The translations under genes were made by a program, and so were the position numbers. 64,000 nucleotides of DNA, taken from Caloranaerobacter ferrireducens (GTDB lineage: Bacteria; Bacillota; Clostridia; Tissierellales; Thermohalobacteraceae). This document shows, piece after piece, positions 17,641 to 26,341 of this stretch. The notes beneath the pieces were generated by a model, which was not told the origin of the DNA, did not search any database, and saw only the letters and a list, made by a program, of their open reading frames with translations. Where the stretch lies: assembly GCF_001730685.1 (NCBI RefSeq), contig NZ_MDJR01000006.1:62001-126000 (forward strand), in the 5' to 3' direction. The first letter of the stretch is position 1. Every line of letters begins with the position of its first letter.

Positions 17641-19002
17641 ATGGACTATAACAAAAAACGAGAACTTATTCTGAATGGTAGTATGCCCAAAGTAATATTA
17701 ACTTTATCTTTACCAATCATGTTTAACAATTTTGTGCAAACTATATACAATCTAACTGACACATTTTGGGTGAGTAAGCTAGGTTCTATAGAAGTTGCAG
17801 CAATGACTCTTGTTTGGCCAATAATCTTTCTTTTGATGTCTCTAGGTATAGGTGTATCTATCGCAGGTACAGCCCTTATTTCTCAATACGTAGGTTCTGA
17901 TAATCTTGATGATGCTACTGATGTAGCAGGTCAAATAATATCATTCTCATTTGTCTTTTCTTTAGTTTTAGGCATCATAGGTTCACTTTTATCTCCTAGT
18001 ATTGTAAAAGCTATGGGAGGAAAAGGACAGTTACTCATAAACGCAACAAATTTTCTTAGAGTAATTTTTCTTGGTATGCCAACTATGTTTATATTCTTCG
18101 CTTTTAATTCCATCAAACAAGGGCAAGGTGATACCATTACACCTATGAAATATTCTACTGCATCTGTAGTTTTAAATATGATTTTAGACCCAATTTTTAT
18201 TTTTGTATTCAATATGGGTATTAAAGGTGCCGCAATAGCAACAGTTATATCAAGAGGTATTTTTGCATTCTATGCTGTATATGCATTATTTACAAAAACC
18301 GATGGTATTCATCTAAATATAAAACATTTACACATTAATAAAACAGTACTTACAAAACTGATTAAAATCGGTCTGCCATCTTCGATAGGCCAATCAACTA
18401 CAGCCTTTGGTTTTGCTATTTTAAATGTCTTTATTATATCTTTTGGAAACTCAACTATGGCTGCTTTTGGTATAGGCAATAGAATCAATTCCCTTATCCT
18501 AATGCCTGCTATGGGTATAGGAAGTGCTTTAGCTACTATTATCGGCCAAAATCTAGGAGCAAATAATATTAATAGAGCTAAAAAAGCTGTAAAAACTAGT
18601 ACAATATTGACAACAATATTTTTAGTTTTTGGTGGCTCAATATTATTCACATTCGCTGAAAAAATAATTAATTTGTTTACTAATGACCCTGAAGTTTTAA
18701 GCCAAGGTACCTATTACTTAAAATTAATTTCTGCCTCCCTTCCTTTTATGGGGTTCTTCCAAATTTTTATAGGTACTTTCCAAGGCTCAGGACATACTAT
18801 CTCCGCTATGATATTAATGATGGGCAGACTTTGGGGACTTAGGATTCCTCTTATAGTTTTATTTAAAAAGTTTACAGATTTAGGTACTAACTCAGTATGG
18901 TTTGCTATGGTTTTAAGTAATGCAATTATTTGTTTAGTAGGTCTCGGAATTTATATGACTGGAAAATGGCAAAAAAAAGTCATCAAAGAAAGGCCCTTTT
19001 AA
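17641..19002 (+). CDS. MATE family efflux transporter
   Basis: 453 residues with twelve predicted membrane segments in two homologous halves. N-half LPIMFNNFVQTIYNLTDTFWVSKLG and C-half KIGLPSSIGQSTTAFGFAILNVFIISFGN are the matching MATE repeats. It exports drugs or cationic metabolites using Na+ or H+. GGAGGA lies seven bases before ATG. A second, distinct MATE gene is at 45915. Confidence 0.93.
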   Translation: MDYNKKRELILNGSMPKVILTLSLPIMFNNFVQTIYNLTDTFWVSKLGSIEVAAMTLVWPIIFLLMSLGIGVSIAGTALISQYVGSDNLDDATDVAGQIISFSFVFSLVLGIIGSLLSPSIVKAMGGKGQLLINATNFLRVIFLGMPTMFIFFAFNSIKQGQGDTITPMKYSTASVVLNMILDPIFIFVFNMGIKGAAIATVISRGIFAFYAVYALFTKTDGIHLNIKHLHINKTVLTKLIKIGLPSSIGQSTTAFGFAILNVFIISFGNSTMAAFGIGNRINSLILMPAMGIGSALATIIGQNLGANNINRAKKAVKTSTILTTIFLVFGGSILFTFAEKIINLFTNDPEVLSQGTYYLKLISASLPFMGFFQIFIGTFQGSGHTISAMILMMGRLWGLRIPLIVLFKKFTDLGTNSVWFAMVLSNAIICLVGLGIYMTGKWQKKVIKERPF

Positions 19003-19010
19003 GGACCTTT
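18989..19010 (+). terminator. Terminator of the MATE gene
   Basis: AAAGGCCC and GGACCTTT pair with one mismatch; the stop codon lies in the loop and a pyrimidine/T-rich run follows. Confidence 0.7.
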
Positions 19011-19024
19011 CTTTCTTTATTTAT

Positions 19025-19765
19025 TTATTTTTTTCTTCCATCTATACTTATCTCTATCTTTTTCACTTCTATACTTTTTCCTGATCTTCTTACCGCTTCA
19101 TCAACAGCCATAACCATTCCTCTACAACATGGTACTTCCATATATGCAACTGTTATACCTTTTATATCATTATATCTTATTATATTAGTCAACTTTTCTA
19201 TATAATACCCAATATCATCAAGTTTCGGACATCCAATAGCCACAGATTTACCTTTAAGTAAATCTAAATGATAATTTGGATATGCAAATGGTACACAGTC
19301 AGCTGTAACTAAAAGTTCCTTACCATCCCAATATGAAGCTCTTTCAGGAACAAGCATTAACTGTACAGGCCACTGATTTAATTGAGGTCTTATCCTAATC
19401 TCAATATCTTGAGAAGTTACAGCCACCTTATCATCAACTTCTTCTTTTCTATTAATTGTCATCGCTCTACTTCCTGGACATCCACCACCATGATGATGAA
19501 TATGAGGTCTTTCTGCTTTTTTAATATTTGAAAGATGTTTTTCTACTGCTTTCTCGTCAAAATCATCTGCTTCTCTTTCAATTATTTTTATAGCTCCCTG
19601 TGGGCAGTGTCCTATACAATTCCCTAAGCCATCACATAAATTATCAGCTACTAACTTAGCTTTTCCATTAATAATTTTAATTGCTCCTTCTGCACATCCT
19701 GGTACACACAATCCACAACCATTGCATTTTTCTTCATCTATTTGAACAATTTTTCTAACTGCCAT
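19025..19765 (-). CDS. Ferredoxin-type 4Fe-4S protein
   Basis: 246 residues. The N-terminal bacterial ferredoxin fold has a complete CNGCGLCVPGC motif (about 14-24) and a second, altered motif CDGLGNCIGHCPQGA (about 44-58). A His-rich linker (HIHHHGGGCPG) follows, then a C-terminal domain with GCPKLDD and VPCCRGM that may hold another metal site. This architecture is common in anaerobic Clostridia next to Crp/Fnr genes and is thought to be redox-related; the partner is unknown. Likely followed in function by the regulator gene immediately upstream at 19871. Confidence 0.87.
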   Translation of the reverse strand: MAVRKIVQIDEEKCNGCGLCVPGCAEGAIKIINGKAKLVADNLCDGLGNCIGHCPQGAIKIIEREADDFDEKAVEKHLSNIKKAERPHIHHHGGGCPGSRAMTINRKEEVDDKVAVTSQDIEIRIRPQLNQWPVQLMLVPERASYWDGKELLVTADCVPFAYPNYHLDLLKGKSVAIGCPKLDDIGYYIEKLTNIIRYNDIKGITVAYMEVPCCRGMVMAVDEAVRRSGKSIEVKKIEISIDGRKK

Positions 19766-19848
19766 ATTTAAAACCCCTTTCTCTTATTTTCTATCTTAAT
19801 TATAGAAAACTAGAAACTATTTGTATGTGATATAAATCAAAAGAAAAA

Positions 19849-19871
19849 AACTCCACTAAAAAAGTGGAGTT
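19849..19871 (-). terminator. Terminator of the Crp/Fnr gene
   Basis: ACTCCAC and GTGGAGT form a perfect stem with an A-rich loop, then T7 on the minus strand, immediately after the stop codon. Confidence 0.85.
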
Positions 19872-20581
19872 TATGATAAATATTCTAGTTCTTCTAAATT
19901 CTTAATTATAATTTTCTTACTACCTACAATTTCTATAATCCCTTCTTCTTGAAGGTTACTTAATTTCCTGCTTATCGTTTCTCTAGTAACTCCTATGTAA
20001 TTAGCCAAGTCTTCTCTGTTAAGAGGAATATCTAATTCTATACCTTTATCTGTAGGTTTTCCAAAATCCTTTATTAGGCTAAGTAATAATCCAGCAAGTC
20101 TAGATTCAGCATCTTTTGTTCCTAACCTTTGAACTGAATTTTCCAATGAGACAATCCTATCATATAAAACTTCCATAATTTTCAATGCTATTTCTGGGTT
20201 CTTTTTTAGTATTCTATCAAAGTCCTCTTTAGTTAAAATACATAATTTTGTATCTTCTAAAGTTTCCGCATTAAATTTAAATCTTTCCTTTTTAAGCAAA
20301 CTTAAATCACCTACAAAATCACCTTCAGACATTATATACAATATCTGTTCTTTCCCTTCTTTTGTGTATCTAAATATTTTAATTTTACCTTTTGTAATTA
20401 AATAAAGCTTATCAGATACATCCCCTTCTAAGAAAATCATTGTACCTTTTTTATATTCTTTTCTTATAATAACATCTGTTATTTCCTTTAATTGATTTTG
20501 TTGTAATACAGAAAAAATAGATACTTTAGTAGTGCAATACCTCCCTTTACATCTCCTACATACATCCTTAGTTATATCCAT
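19871..20581 (-). CDS. Crp/Fnr-family transcription regulator with cysteine-rich N-terminus
   Basis: 236 residues. A cyclic-nucleotide-like beta-roll (FLEGDVSDKLYLITKGKIKIF, GDFVGDLSLL) is followed by a dimer helix and a C-terminal HTH (NREDLANYIGVTRETISRKL). The extreme N-terminus carries DVCRRCKGRYC, cysteines at 8, 11 and 16, with a further Cys in TKLCILT. This suggests an Fe-S redox sensor in the manner of Fnr, though the spacing is not that of E. coli Fnr. The neighbouring ferredoxin gene is a plausible target. Confidence 0.9.
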   Translation of the reverse strand: MDITKDVCRRCKGRYCTTKVSIFSVLQQNQLKEITDVIIRKEYKKGTMIFLEGDVSDKLYLITKGKIKIFRYTKEGKEQILYIMSEGDFVGDLSLLKKERFKFNAETLEDTKLCILTKEDFDRILKKNPEIALKIMEVLYDRIVSLENSVQRLGTKDAESRLAGLLLSLIKDFGKPTDKGIELDIPLNREDLANYIGVTRETISRKLSNLQEEGIIEIVGSKKIIIKNLEELEYLS

Positions 20582-20642
20582 ATGATCACCTCAATCAAAA
20601 CTGTCAATCTCAATCGGTTAACTTATATTTATTATATAAATT

Positions 20643-21782
20643 CTATTTGTTTTTCGGCGGCTTAGGTCCGTAAAACTGATAATAATCAACTTTAATTCTT
20701 CCGTTATATAATTTTCTTTTTTTATCAGCTTTTCTGCCAAACAATTTTTCAAATTTTTCATTAGAAGTCAGCACATATATAGACCATGTATCAAGTTTTG
20801 AAAAAGTTTTACCCAATTTTTTATATAATTTATTAACTTCATTTTCTTCTCCAAGTCTTTCACCATATGGAGGATTACAAATAATAACTCCATATCTGTC
20901 CTTAATATTAATTTCCGTAGCATTCATAACACTAAACTTTATACAATCATCAACGCCAGCTTCAAAAGCATTTTCCTTAGCTATCTCAATAGCTTCTTTA
21001 TTAATGTCAGAAGCTAAAATATTTAATTTTACATCTTGTTTAATTAATTTTAATGCCTCTACTCTAGCTTCTTTCCATAATTGTTTACCTACTCTAGGCC
21101 ACTGTTCAGAAGCAAAGCTCCTTTGTAATCCTGGTGCTATATTTTTACCAATCATAGCCGCTTCAATCGGTATGGTGCCTGACCCACAGAATGGATCTAG
21201 TAAAATTCTATCCTGACTCCAATAACTTAACTGTATTAAAGCTGCAGCTAAAGTTTCTTTAAGAGGTGCTTCAACTTGATTTACTCTATAACCTCTCTTA
21301 TGTAGCCCCTCTCCACTTGTATCTATTGTCAGTGTAGCTATATCCTTTAAAAGTGAAACTTGAATTGTAAATTTCGGTCCAGTTTCCTTAAACCATTCAG
21401 TTTTATATTTAGTTTTTAATTTTTCTACTACTGCCTTTTTTACTATAGCCTGACAATCAGATACACTAAACAATTTAGACTTTACTGATTTACCTGTTAC
21501 AATAAATTCGCCATCTTCTGTTATCCATTCTTCCCAAGGCAATGCTTTAGTCTTTTCAAACAATTCTTCAAAAGTTAAAGCTTTAAACTCTCCCATTTTT
21601 AATAAGACTCTATCAGCTGACCTAAGCCAAAGATTAGCTCTAGGTATAGCAGATTCATCTGCTGTAAACATAACTTTACCATTCTCAACCTTTATATCTG
21701 TATAACCTAAATTTTGAACTTCCTTTTTAACAACTGATTCAAGCCCAAATGTTGTTGTAGCTATTAATTCTACTCTCGACAT
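20643..21782 (-). CDS. THUMP-domain class I rRNA/RNA methyltransferase (RlmL/YpsC type)
   Basis: 379 residues. The N-terminal THUMP/ferredoxin-like RNA-binding region (about 1-160) is followed by a Rossmann SAM domain: LLDPFCGSGTIPIEAAMIG (about 191-209), the acidic ASDINKEAI loop and the catalytic NPPYGERLG (about 302-310). NPPY indicates N-methylation of a base, so a guanine-N2 methylase of 23S rRNA is expected. Length matches YpsC-like Firmicutes enzymes. Monocistronic. Confidence 0.92.
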   Translation of the reverse strand: MSRVELIATTTFGLESVVKKEVQNLGYTDIKVENGKVMFTADESAIPRANLWLRSADRVLLKMGEFKALTFEELFEKTKALPWEEWITEDGEFIVTGKSVKSKLFSVSDCQAIVKKAVVEKLKTKYKTEWFKETGPKFTIQVSLLKDIATLTIDTSGEGLHKRGYRVNQVEAPLKETLAAALIQLSYWSQDRILLDPFCGSGTIPIEAAMIGKNIAPGLQRSFASEQWPRVGKQLWKEARVEALKLIKQDVKLNILASDINKEAIEIAKENAFEAGVDDCIKFSVMNATEINIKDRYGVIICNPPYGERLGEENEVNKLYKKLGKTFSKLDTWSIYVLTSNEKFEKLFGRKADKKRKLYNGRIKVDYYQFYGPKPPKNK

Positions 21783-21917
21783 AACATCTCTCCTATTACA
21801 CTTATTCTATATTTTATCTGATAATAATATTTTATCAGATATTTTAATTTTAAATGTGTTATTTTTTTATGTTTGGGTATAAAAATGTTAGATTTACTAA
21901 TTAAGGAGGGGGTAAAC

Positions 21918-22295
21918 ATGAAATCATTAGGACAATTTTTGCAAAGCGGTGATTGGAAAAATGAAAAACATGTTCCTGTAATTCAGATTCCTGAAAAAGT
22001 TAAACCAAATGAAGAATTTGAACTTAAAATCTCAATTGGAAAAGAAATAAAACATCCAAATACATTAGAACATCATATTTCATGGATTAAAGTTTTCTAT
22101 TTACCTGAAGATAGTAAATTCCCTATTGAATTGGGAAATTTCAATTTTACTGCTCACGGTGAAAATGATGTACTAAACGAACCTACTGTAACAACTCATA
22201 TCAAATTAAATAAATCTGGTACTATTTATGCATTAAGTTACTGCAATTTACACGGTTTATGGGAAAATAGTACAGAAATAAAAATAGAAGAATAG
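21918..22295 (+). CDS. Superoxide reductase (neelaredoxin-type, class II)
   Basis: 125 residues from ATG 21918, which has GGAGGGGG seven bases upstream; the frame is open further upstream but without a usable site. It lacks the N-terminal desulforedoxin domain. The mononuclear iron site is visible: KHVP, the HPNTLEHHISWIKV histidines, and SYCNLHG with the Cys and last His. It reduces superoxide to peroxide without making oxygen, the usual anaerobe defence. Confidence 0.93.
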   Translation: MKSLGQFLQSGDWKNEKHVPVIQIPEKVKPNEEFELKISIGKEIKHPNTLEHHISWIKVFYLPEDSKFPIELGNFNFTAHGENDVLNEPTVTTHIKLNKSGTIYALSYCNLHGLWENSTEIKIEE

Positions 22296-22298
22296 CAG

Positions 22299-22321
22299 TT
22301 GAGGGACATAAAGTCTCTCAA
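22299..22321. terminator. Bidirectional terminator between superoxide reductase and ureohydrolase genes
   Basis: TTGAGGGAC and GTCTCTCAA pair (one G-T) around ATAA between convergent genes. Confidence 0.7.
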
Positions 22322-22323
22322 TA

Positions 22324-23037
22324 TTATGCAGTTTTTGAATAATTTTCTGTAAATAACCTAATTATTTTTCTATTAATTCTCTCATGAGCTTTTTTATTCT
22401 TTAAATCTATTAGCTCTGATATAGGATCTCGTTTAAAATCTCCACACAAATCTACTCCTACTACTTTTCCTTTTGAACTAATCTGCAATAGCCACCTTAA
22501 TAAAGTATCCTCTTTCATTTTGCCTTGATCCCAGTCAGTTTTTAAAACAGATGGATCTAATACATCCTTATCAATGCTAATATATAAATCATATTTTAAT
22601 AGATTTTTATATTTATTAATATTAATCAAGTCATTGGAATTTTTAATATAAACTATCCCTGGATGCCAAAAATTTGTAGGCTTTGACATAGAAGATGCTC
22701 CTATAACTAAAACTCCTTTTATTAAGTCATTTATTAAAGCTTCGCGCACCCATGAACCACAAGAAAGCATTCCATTTGGAGCATAATTCATATCGAAATG
22801 GTTATCAAATAAAATAAGGTATGGCTTCTTAGAAAGGTTTTTAATCAAAAAGTAACTTAAGTAATGATAGTCTCCTGATCCTAGAAAAACAATCCACGGT
22901 TTGGGAAGTAATTTAATTATTCTTTCAATATTCTCTTTATCATCAAGAGGATAATATTTACGTGGTAAGTTATTTTCCTTTATTGCTTGTACAAAATCTA
23001 TATATTGGAATTTATGTTCCAAACAAACCACCTCCAT
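22324..23037 (-). CDS. Ureohydrolase (arginase/agmatinase-like) family protein
   Basis: 237 residues, shorter than arginase or agmatinase (about 300). The binuclear Mn motifs are recognisable but altered: GSGDYHY in place of GGDHS, FDNHFDM for DAHxD and SIDKDVLDPS for SxDxDxxDP. Most metal-ligand His/Asp positions survive, so hydrolysis of a guanidino or related C-N bond is possible. Substrate is not predictable. There is no polyamine gene next to it. Preceded by GGAGGTGG. Confidence 0.78.
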   Translation of the reverse strand: MEVVCLEHKFQYIDFVQAIKENNLPRKYYPLDDKENIERIIKLLPKPWIVFLGSGDYHYLSYFLIKNLSKKPYLILFDNHFDMNYAPNGMLSCGSWVREALINDLIKGVLVIGASSMSKPTNFWHPGIVYIKNSNDLININKYKNLLKYDLYISIDKDVLDPSVLKTDWDQGKMKEDTLLRWLLQISSKGKVVGVDLCGDFKRDPISELIDLKNKKAHERINRKIIRLFTENYSKTA

Positions 23038-23164
23038 AAAACCTTTATTTAGGTTTATACAGACATGGTTTCTTTTGAAACTTTATAATTTTATTGTATG
23101 ATATTAAATTCTTTAGTGCAATATATATATATATATTTATTAATTGATAAATAGAAGTATGCAC

Positions 23165-23194
23165 TTGACAAATTTAATATACATATATTAGTAT
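23165..23194 (+). promoter_or_regulatory. Candidate promoter of the tyrS T-box leader
   Basis: TTGACA at 23165-23170 and TAGTAT at 23189-23194, 18 bp apart, upstream of the T-box leader. Confidence 0.55.
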
Positions 23195-23277
23195 ATTAAA
23201 AAACGATTACATATGAAGTGCTTACATTTCGATTTTCGTTTGTTCTTATTCTAAAACAAAATAAATAGATTATAACT

Positions 23278-23492
23278 ATGAAGGAGATAGTAGCTCTTTA
23301 TGGTTACAATACAGAGAGCAGACTGGTTGGTGAAAAGTCTGCAGGACATAAAGAGACGAATTACACTCTGGAGTTTCAATGTGAAAGCATTGCGTAAGCT
23401 GCACGTTATAGTAGCTAAGAGGCATCTTTGATGCGAAGTAAGGTGGTACCACGGGTCTTCCTCCGTCCTTATACGGATAGAAGACCTTTTGT
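23278..23492 (+). promoter_or_regulatory. T-box riboswitch for tyrosine
   Basis: Stem I region begins near 23278 with the AGTA-type sequence. The probable specifier is TAC (Tyr) in GAATTACACTCTGG. The T-box bulge sequence AAGGTGGTACCACGGG is at 23439-23454 and is followed by the terminator stem GTCTTC...GAAGAC with a T run (to about 23492). Uncharged tRNA-Tyr should stabilise the antiterminator and allow tyrS transcription. Confidence 0.95.
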
Positions 23493-23503
23493 TGTTTTAT
23501 TAG

Positions 23504-23531
23504 TTGACAGGATACAGAGAACAGGTGACAG
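23504..23531 (+). repeat. Degenerate heptanucleotide tract (4 units)
   Basis: Four consecutive 7-nt units TTGACAG, GATACAG, AGAACAG, GTGACAG share a fixed CAG end. The tract lies between the T-box terminator and the tyrS ribosome binding site. Confidence 0.6.
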
Positions 23532-23569
23532 AAATTTAAAATGTAAAAAAATAAAAAGGAGGGATTTTA

Positions 23570-24796
23570 GTGGCAAATGTTTATGACATTTTAAAAGAAA
23601 GAGGTTTTATTGAACAAGCTACTCATGAAGATGAAATAAGAGAACTTTTAGGAAAAGAATCTGTAACTTTTTATATTGGATTTGACCCAACAGCAGACAG
23701 TCTTCATGTAGGTCACTTTATTCAAGTAATGGTTATGATGCACATGCAAAGAGCTGGTCACAGACCAATTGCTTTAATTGGTGGAGGTACTGCTTTAGTA
23801 GGCGATCCAACAGGTAAGACTGAAATGAGAAAAATGCTTACTAGAGAACAAATTAATAAAAACGCCGAATCCTTTAAAAAACAATTTTCAAAATTTATCG
23901 ATTTCGGAGAAGGCAAAGCACTACTTTTAAACAATGCCGATTGGTTAACTAATTTAAATTATATAGATTTCTTAAGAGAAATCGGAAGACATTTTTCTGT
24001 AAACAGAATGCTTACAGCTGAATGTTTCAAAACTAGATTAGAAAGAGGTTTGTCCTTTTTAGAATTTAACTATATGTTAATGCAATCATACGACTTTTTA
24101 GAGCTTTATAGAAAATATAACTGTAAATTAGAACTTGGTGGTAGTGATCAATGGTCTAATATATTAGGTGGTGTTGACTTAGTAAGAAGAGTCGAAGGTG
24201 ATTCTGTATACGGTTTGACATTTAAACTTCTAACAACTAGCGAAGGTAAGAAAATGGGTAAAACAGAATCTGGAGCAGTATGGCTAGATCCTAACAAAAC
24301 TTCACCTTATGACTTCTATCAATACTGGAGAAATGTAGATGATAGAGATGTAGAAAAATGTCTTGCTTTATTAACTTTCTTACCAATGGATGAAGTAAGA
24401 AGACTAGGAGCTCTTGAAGGAGCAGAAATAAATAAAGCAAAAGAAGTTCTTGCATATGAAGTTACTAAATTAGTCCATGGTGAAGAAGAAGCTAAAAAAG
24501 CTGAAAAAGCAGCAAAGGCTCTTTTCGGAGGAAAAGGTGATTTAGAAAACATGCCTACAACTGAAATCAGTAAAGATAAACTTACTGAAGGTATAGATAT
24601 CTTAAACTTATTAATTGAAACTGGTCTTACTTCTTCAAGAGGAGAAGGTAGAAGACTAATTAAACAAGGTGGTATATATGTAGAAAACGAAAGAGTTACA
24701 AATTCAGACCTTGTAATAAATGAAAGCAATTTTATAGATAATAAGTTAATCATTAGAAAAGGGAAAAAAGTATATCATATGGTTAAGTTAGTATAA
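23570..24796 (+). CDS. tyrS: Tyrosyl-tRNA synthetase
   Basis: 408 residues with a GTG start eight bases after AGGAGGG. Class Ic core: HIGH-like motif ADSLHVGHF (about 43-51), tyrosine pocket GGSDQW, and the KMSKS-like KMGKTESG (about 229-236). The C-terminal S4 RNA-binding domain contains [22 protein letters not shown]. Controlled by the T-box leader; it has its own terminator. Confidence 0.97.
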   Translation: MANVYDILKERGFIEQATHEDEIRELLGKESVTFYIGFDPTADSLHVGHFIQVMVMMHMQRAGHRPIALIGGGTALVGDPTGKTEMRKMLTREQINKNAESFKKQFSKFIDFGEGKALLLNNADWLTNLNYIDFLREIGRHFSVNRMLTAECFKTRLERGLSFLEFNYMLMQSYDFLELYRKYNCKLELGGSDQWSNILGGVDLVRRVEGDSVYGLTFKLLTTSEGKKMGKTESGAVWLDPNKTSPYDFYQYWRNVDDRDVEKCLALLTFLPMDEVRRLGALEGAEINKAKEVLAYEVTKLVHGEEEAKKAEKAAKALFGGKGDLENMPTTEISKDKLTEGIDILNLLIETGLTSSRGEGRRLIKQGGIYVENERVTNSDLVINESNFIDNKLIIRKGKKVYHMVKLV

Positions 24797-24800
24797 AAAT

Positions 24801-24825
24801 CCTCGCTAAATAGCGAGGTTTTTTA
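24801..24825 (+). terminator. Terminator of tyrS
   Basis: CCTCGCTA and TAGCGAGG form a perfect 8-bp stem with a 2-nt spacer, then T6. Confidence 0.9.
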
Positions 24826-24895
24826 TACATTCTTATAGGATTTATAGCAATTTATCTATCTCCATTTATCCATTCTTTATTTAAATTTTGATTTT

Positions 24896-25510
24896 CTATG
24901 TTTTTAATAAATCTATAAAATTTTTAGTTATCCTTGCTGTAATACCCCATATTATATAATCCTCATATTTATAAAAATAAACAGGATATTTACCTTTTCT
25001 CCAGTTGTAAGCTTTTCCATTTTGTATCAAATGATATGGGAAATCATCGTCTGTTCGTGGTTCTATATGAATATAATATTTAAGGGGTTCATTTTCTATA
25101 AAAAAACTTAAAGGAACTGTAAAAATTTCTTCAACTTCATCAGAGTTAAAATCTATACTATTCGTTTTTAAGTCTTTCAATAACCCAACAAACGGATATA
25201 TAGATATATTAAATGGTGTCATTATATAATCTAACTCACCAATTATAGCAATATTTTCTTTACCTATATTTAACTCTTCAATAGTTTCCCTTACAGCAGC
25301 ATCTTTATAGGTTTCACCGTTTTCTACCATTCCCCCAGGAAATGAGATTTCACCAGGCTGTGTATCTAAATTTTTTGACCTCACCTCATATAGTATATGT
25401 AATTCATCTTTGACCTTTATTAAAGGTAGTAAAACACTAAAATCTTTTTCTATTCCTAAAGGTCTACCTTTTCTATTGCTTATTTTCTTTTGAATGTAAT
25501 TTATATTCAT
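24896..25510 (-). CDS. Nudix hydrolase, CoA pyrophosphatase-like
   Basis: 204 residues. The Nudix box is complete, running from GGMVENGETYKDAAV into RETIEEL (about 78-99), with Glu residues in REXXEE for Mg2+. Upstream, the GEISFPGG segment and SKNLDTQPG match the NUDT7/CoA-diphosphatase subgroup, which cleaves CoA to phosphopantetheine and 3',5'-ADP. The pantothenate operon just upstream makes this substrate attractive but does not prove it. Confidence 0.87.
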   Translation of the reverse strand: MNINYIQKKISNRKGRPLGIEKDFSVLLPLIKVKDELHILYEVRSKNLDTQPGEISFPGGMVENGETYKDAAVRETIEELNIGKENIAIIGELDYIMTPFNISIYPFVGLLKDLKTNSIDFNSDEVEEIFTVPLSFFIENEPLKYYIHIEPRTDDDFPYHLIQNGKAYNWRKGKYPVYFYKYEDYIIWGITARITKNFIDLLKT

Positions 25511-25547
25511 ATCCCATCACCTTTAATCAATAATGTTACATTTAATG

Positions 25548-25917
25548 CACACTGCAGACAAAATAGAATTAGTAATTGAAAAAGAACAAAATCTTTGATT
25601 TAAATAAATTTAGGAAGATTTTGTTGAAATCCATAAACGAGAATTATATTTAAAATTATCGATAATTTTACAAGGAATATAATTTCCTATGGATTATAAA
25701 AGCGAATAATTGCAAAGCTTTAGCGAAGAAAACTTGATGAAGAATTTCAGAAAAATCCGTAGGCTTAGCAGGATGCTAAGCCAGCATCCTACAAGACAGG
25801 ACGTCTTGATTAGGTGCGTTAGGATTTTTCGAAATTATGAATCTTAGTTTTCTCTAAAGATTTGCTTATGAGCGTTATTTTTCAATTCATTGATAAATAT
25901 AACTTTGTCAACAATCT
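25548..25917 (+). mobile_element. Family B foldback element, copy B2, interrupted by repeat A3
   Basis: The left end has GCAGACAAA (25554-25562) and TAATTGAAAAA, matching B1's GTAGACAAA...GATTGAAAAA. An A repeat then intervenes (25585-25698), and the B sequence resumes at AAGCGAATAATTGCAAAGC. The right end has TTTGTCAAC (25904-25912). Without A3 it is about 255 bp, close to B1 (260) and B3 (256). The core carries GGCTTAGC-AGGAT-GCTAAGCC and CAAGAC-AGGAC-GTCTTG. I find no flanking direct repeat, so it is older or was altered. Confidence 0.82.
25585..25698 (-). repeat. Family A two-hairpin repeat, copy A3, nested in B2
   Basis: 114 bp beginning AACAAAATC and ending GGATTATA on the plus strand. 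It lies exactly within the left arm of B2, so A inserted after B. Confidence 0.85.
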
Positions 25918-25936
25918 CCATTATTTCTAAAAAATT

Positions 25937-25956
25937 AAGGCGAAAAATTTCGCCTT
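25937..25956 (-). terminator. Terminator of the pantothenate operon
   Basis: AAGGCGAAA and TTTCGCCTT form a 9-bp stem overlapping the panD stop codon, followed by T-rich minus-strand sequence. Confidence 0.8.
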
Positions 25957-26339
25957 TATCTTATCTCTCCATGTTCTTCTTTGTTAGTAACATCCAATAT
26001 TTTATTATTCTCATCAACAAAAACTACTTTTGGCTTTAGCTTTTCTGCCTCTTCTTTGTCAACCCAACAATATGCCATAATTATTACTTTATCTCCTGGC
26101 TGTACTAATCTAGCTGCTGCTCCATTTAGACATATTACTCCACTATCTCTTTCTCCTTTTATCACATATGTCTCAAGTCTTGCTCCATTACTAATATTAA
26201 CAACCTGTACACGTTCATTCTCAATAATGCCAGCTGCATCCATCAAAGCCTCATCTATTGTAATACTTCCTACATAGTTTAAATTAGCCTCTGTTACAGT
26301 TGCTCTGTGTATCTTGCTTTTAAATAAATTAAGCATCAT
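25956..26339 (-). CDS. panD: Aspartate 1-decarboxylase proenzyme
   Basis: 127 residues. It makes beta-alanine for pantothenate. The self-cleavage site is YVGSITID with Gly24-Ser25; Ser25 becomes the pyruvoyl group. [11 protein letters not shown], the conserved Lys and Arg near the N-terminus and [16 protein letters not shown] are typical. Last gene of the pan operon, two bases after panC. Confidence 0.97.
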   Translation of the reverse strand: MMLNLFKSKIHRATVTEANLNYVGSITIDEALMDAAGIIENERVQVVNISNGARLETYVIKGERDSGVICLNGAAARLVQPGDKVIIMAYCWVDKEEAEKLKPKVVFVDENNKILDVTNKEEHGEIR

Positions 26340-26341
26340 TA

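Noticed and set aside
23100-23160. TATATA run as a microsatellite or origin-like element
   Set aside because: Short run in the promoter region of tyrS; no DnaA boxes or clustered repeats nearby.
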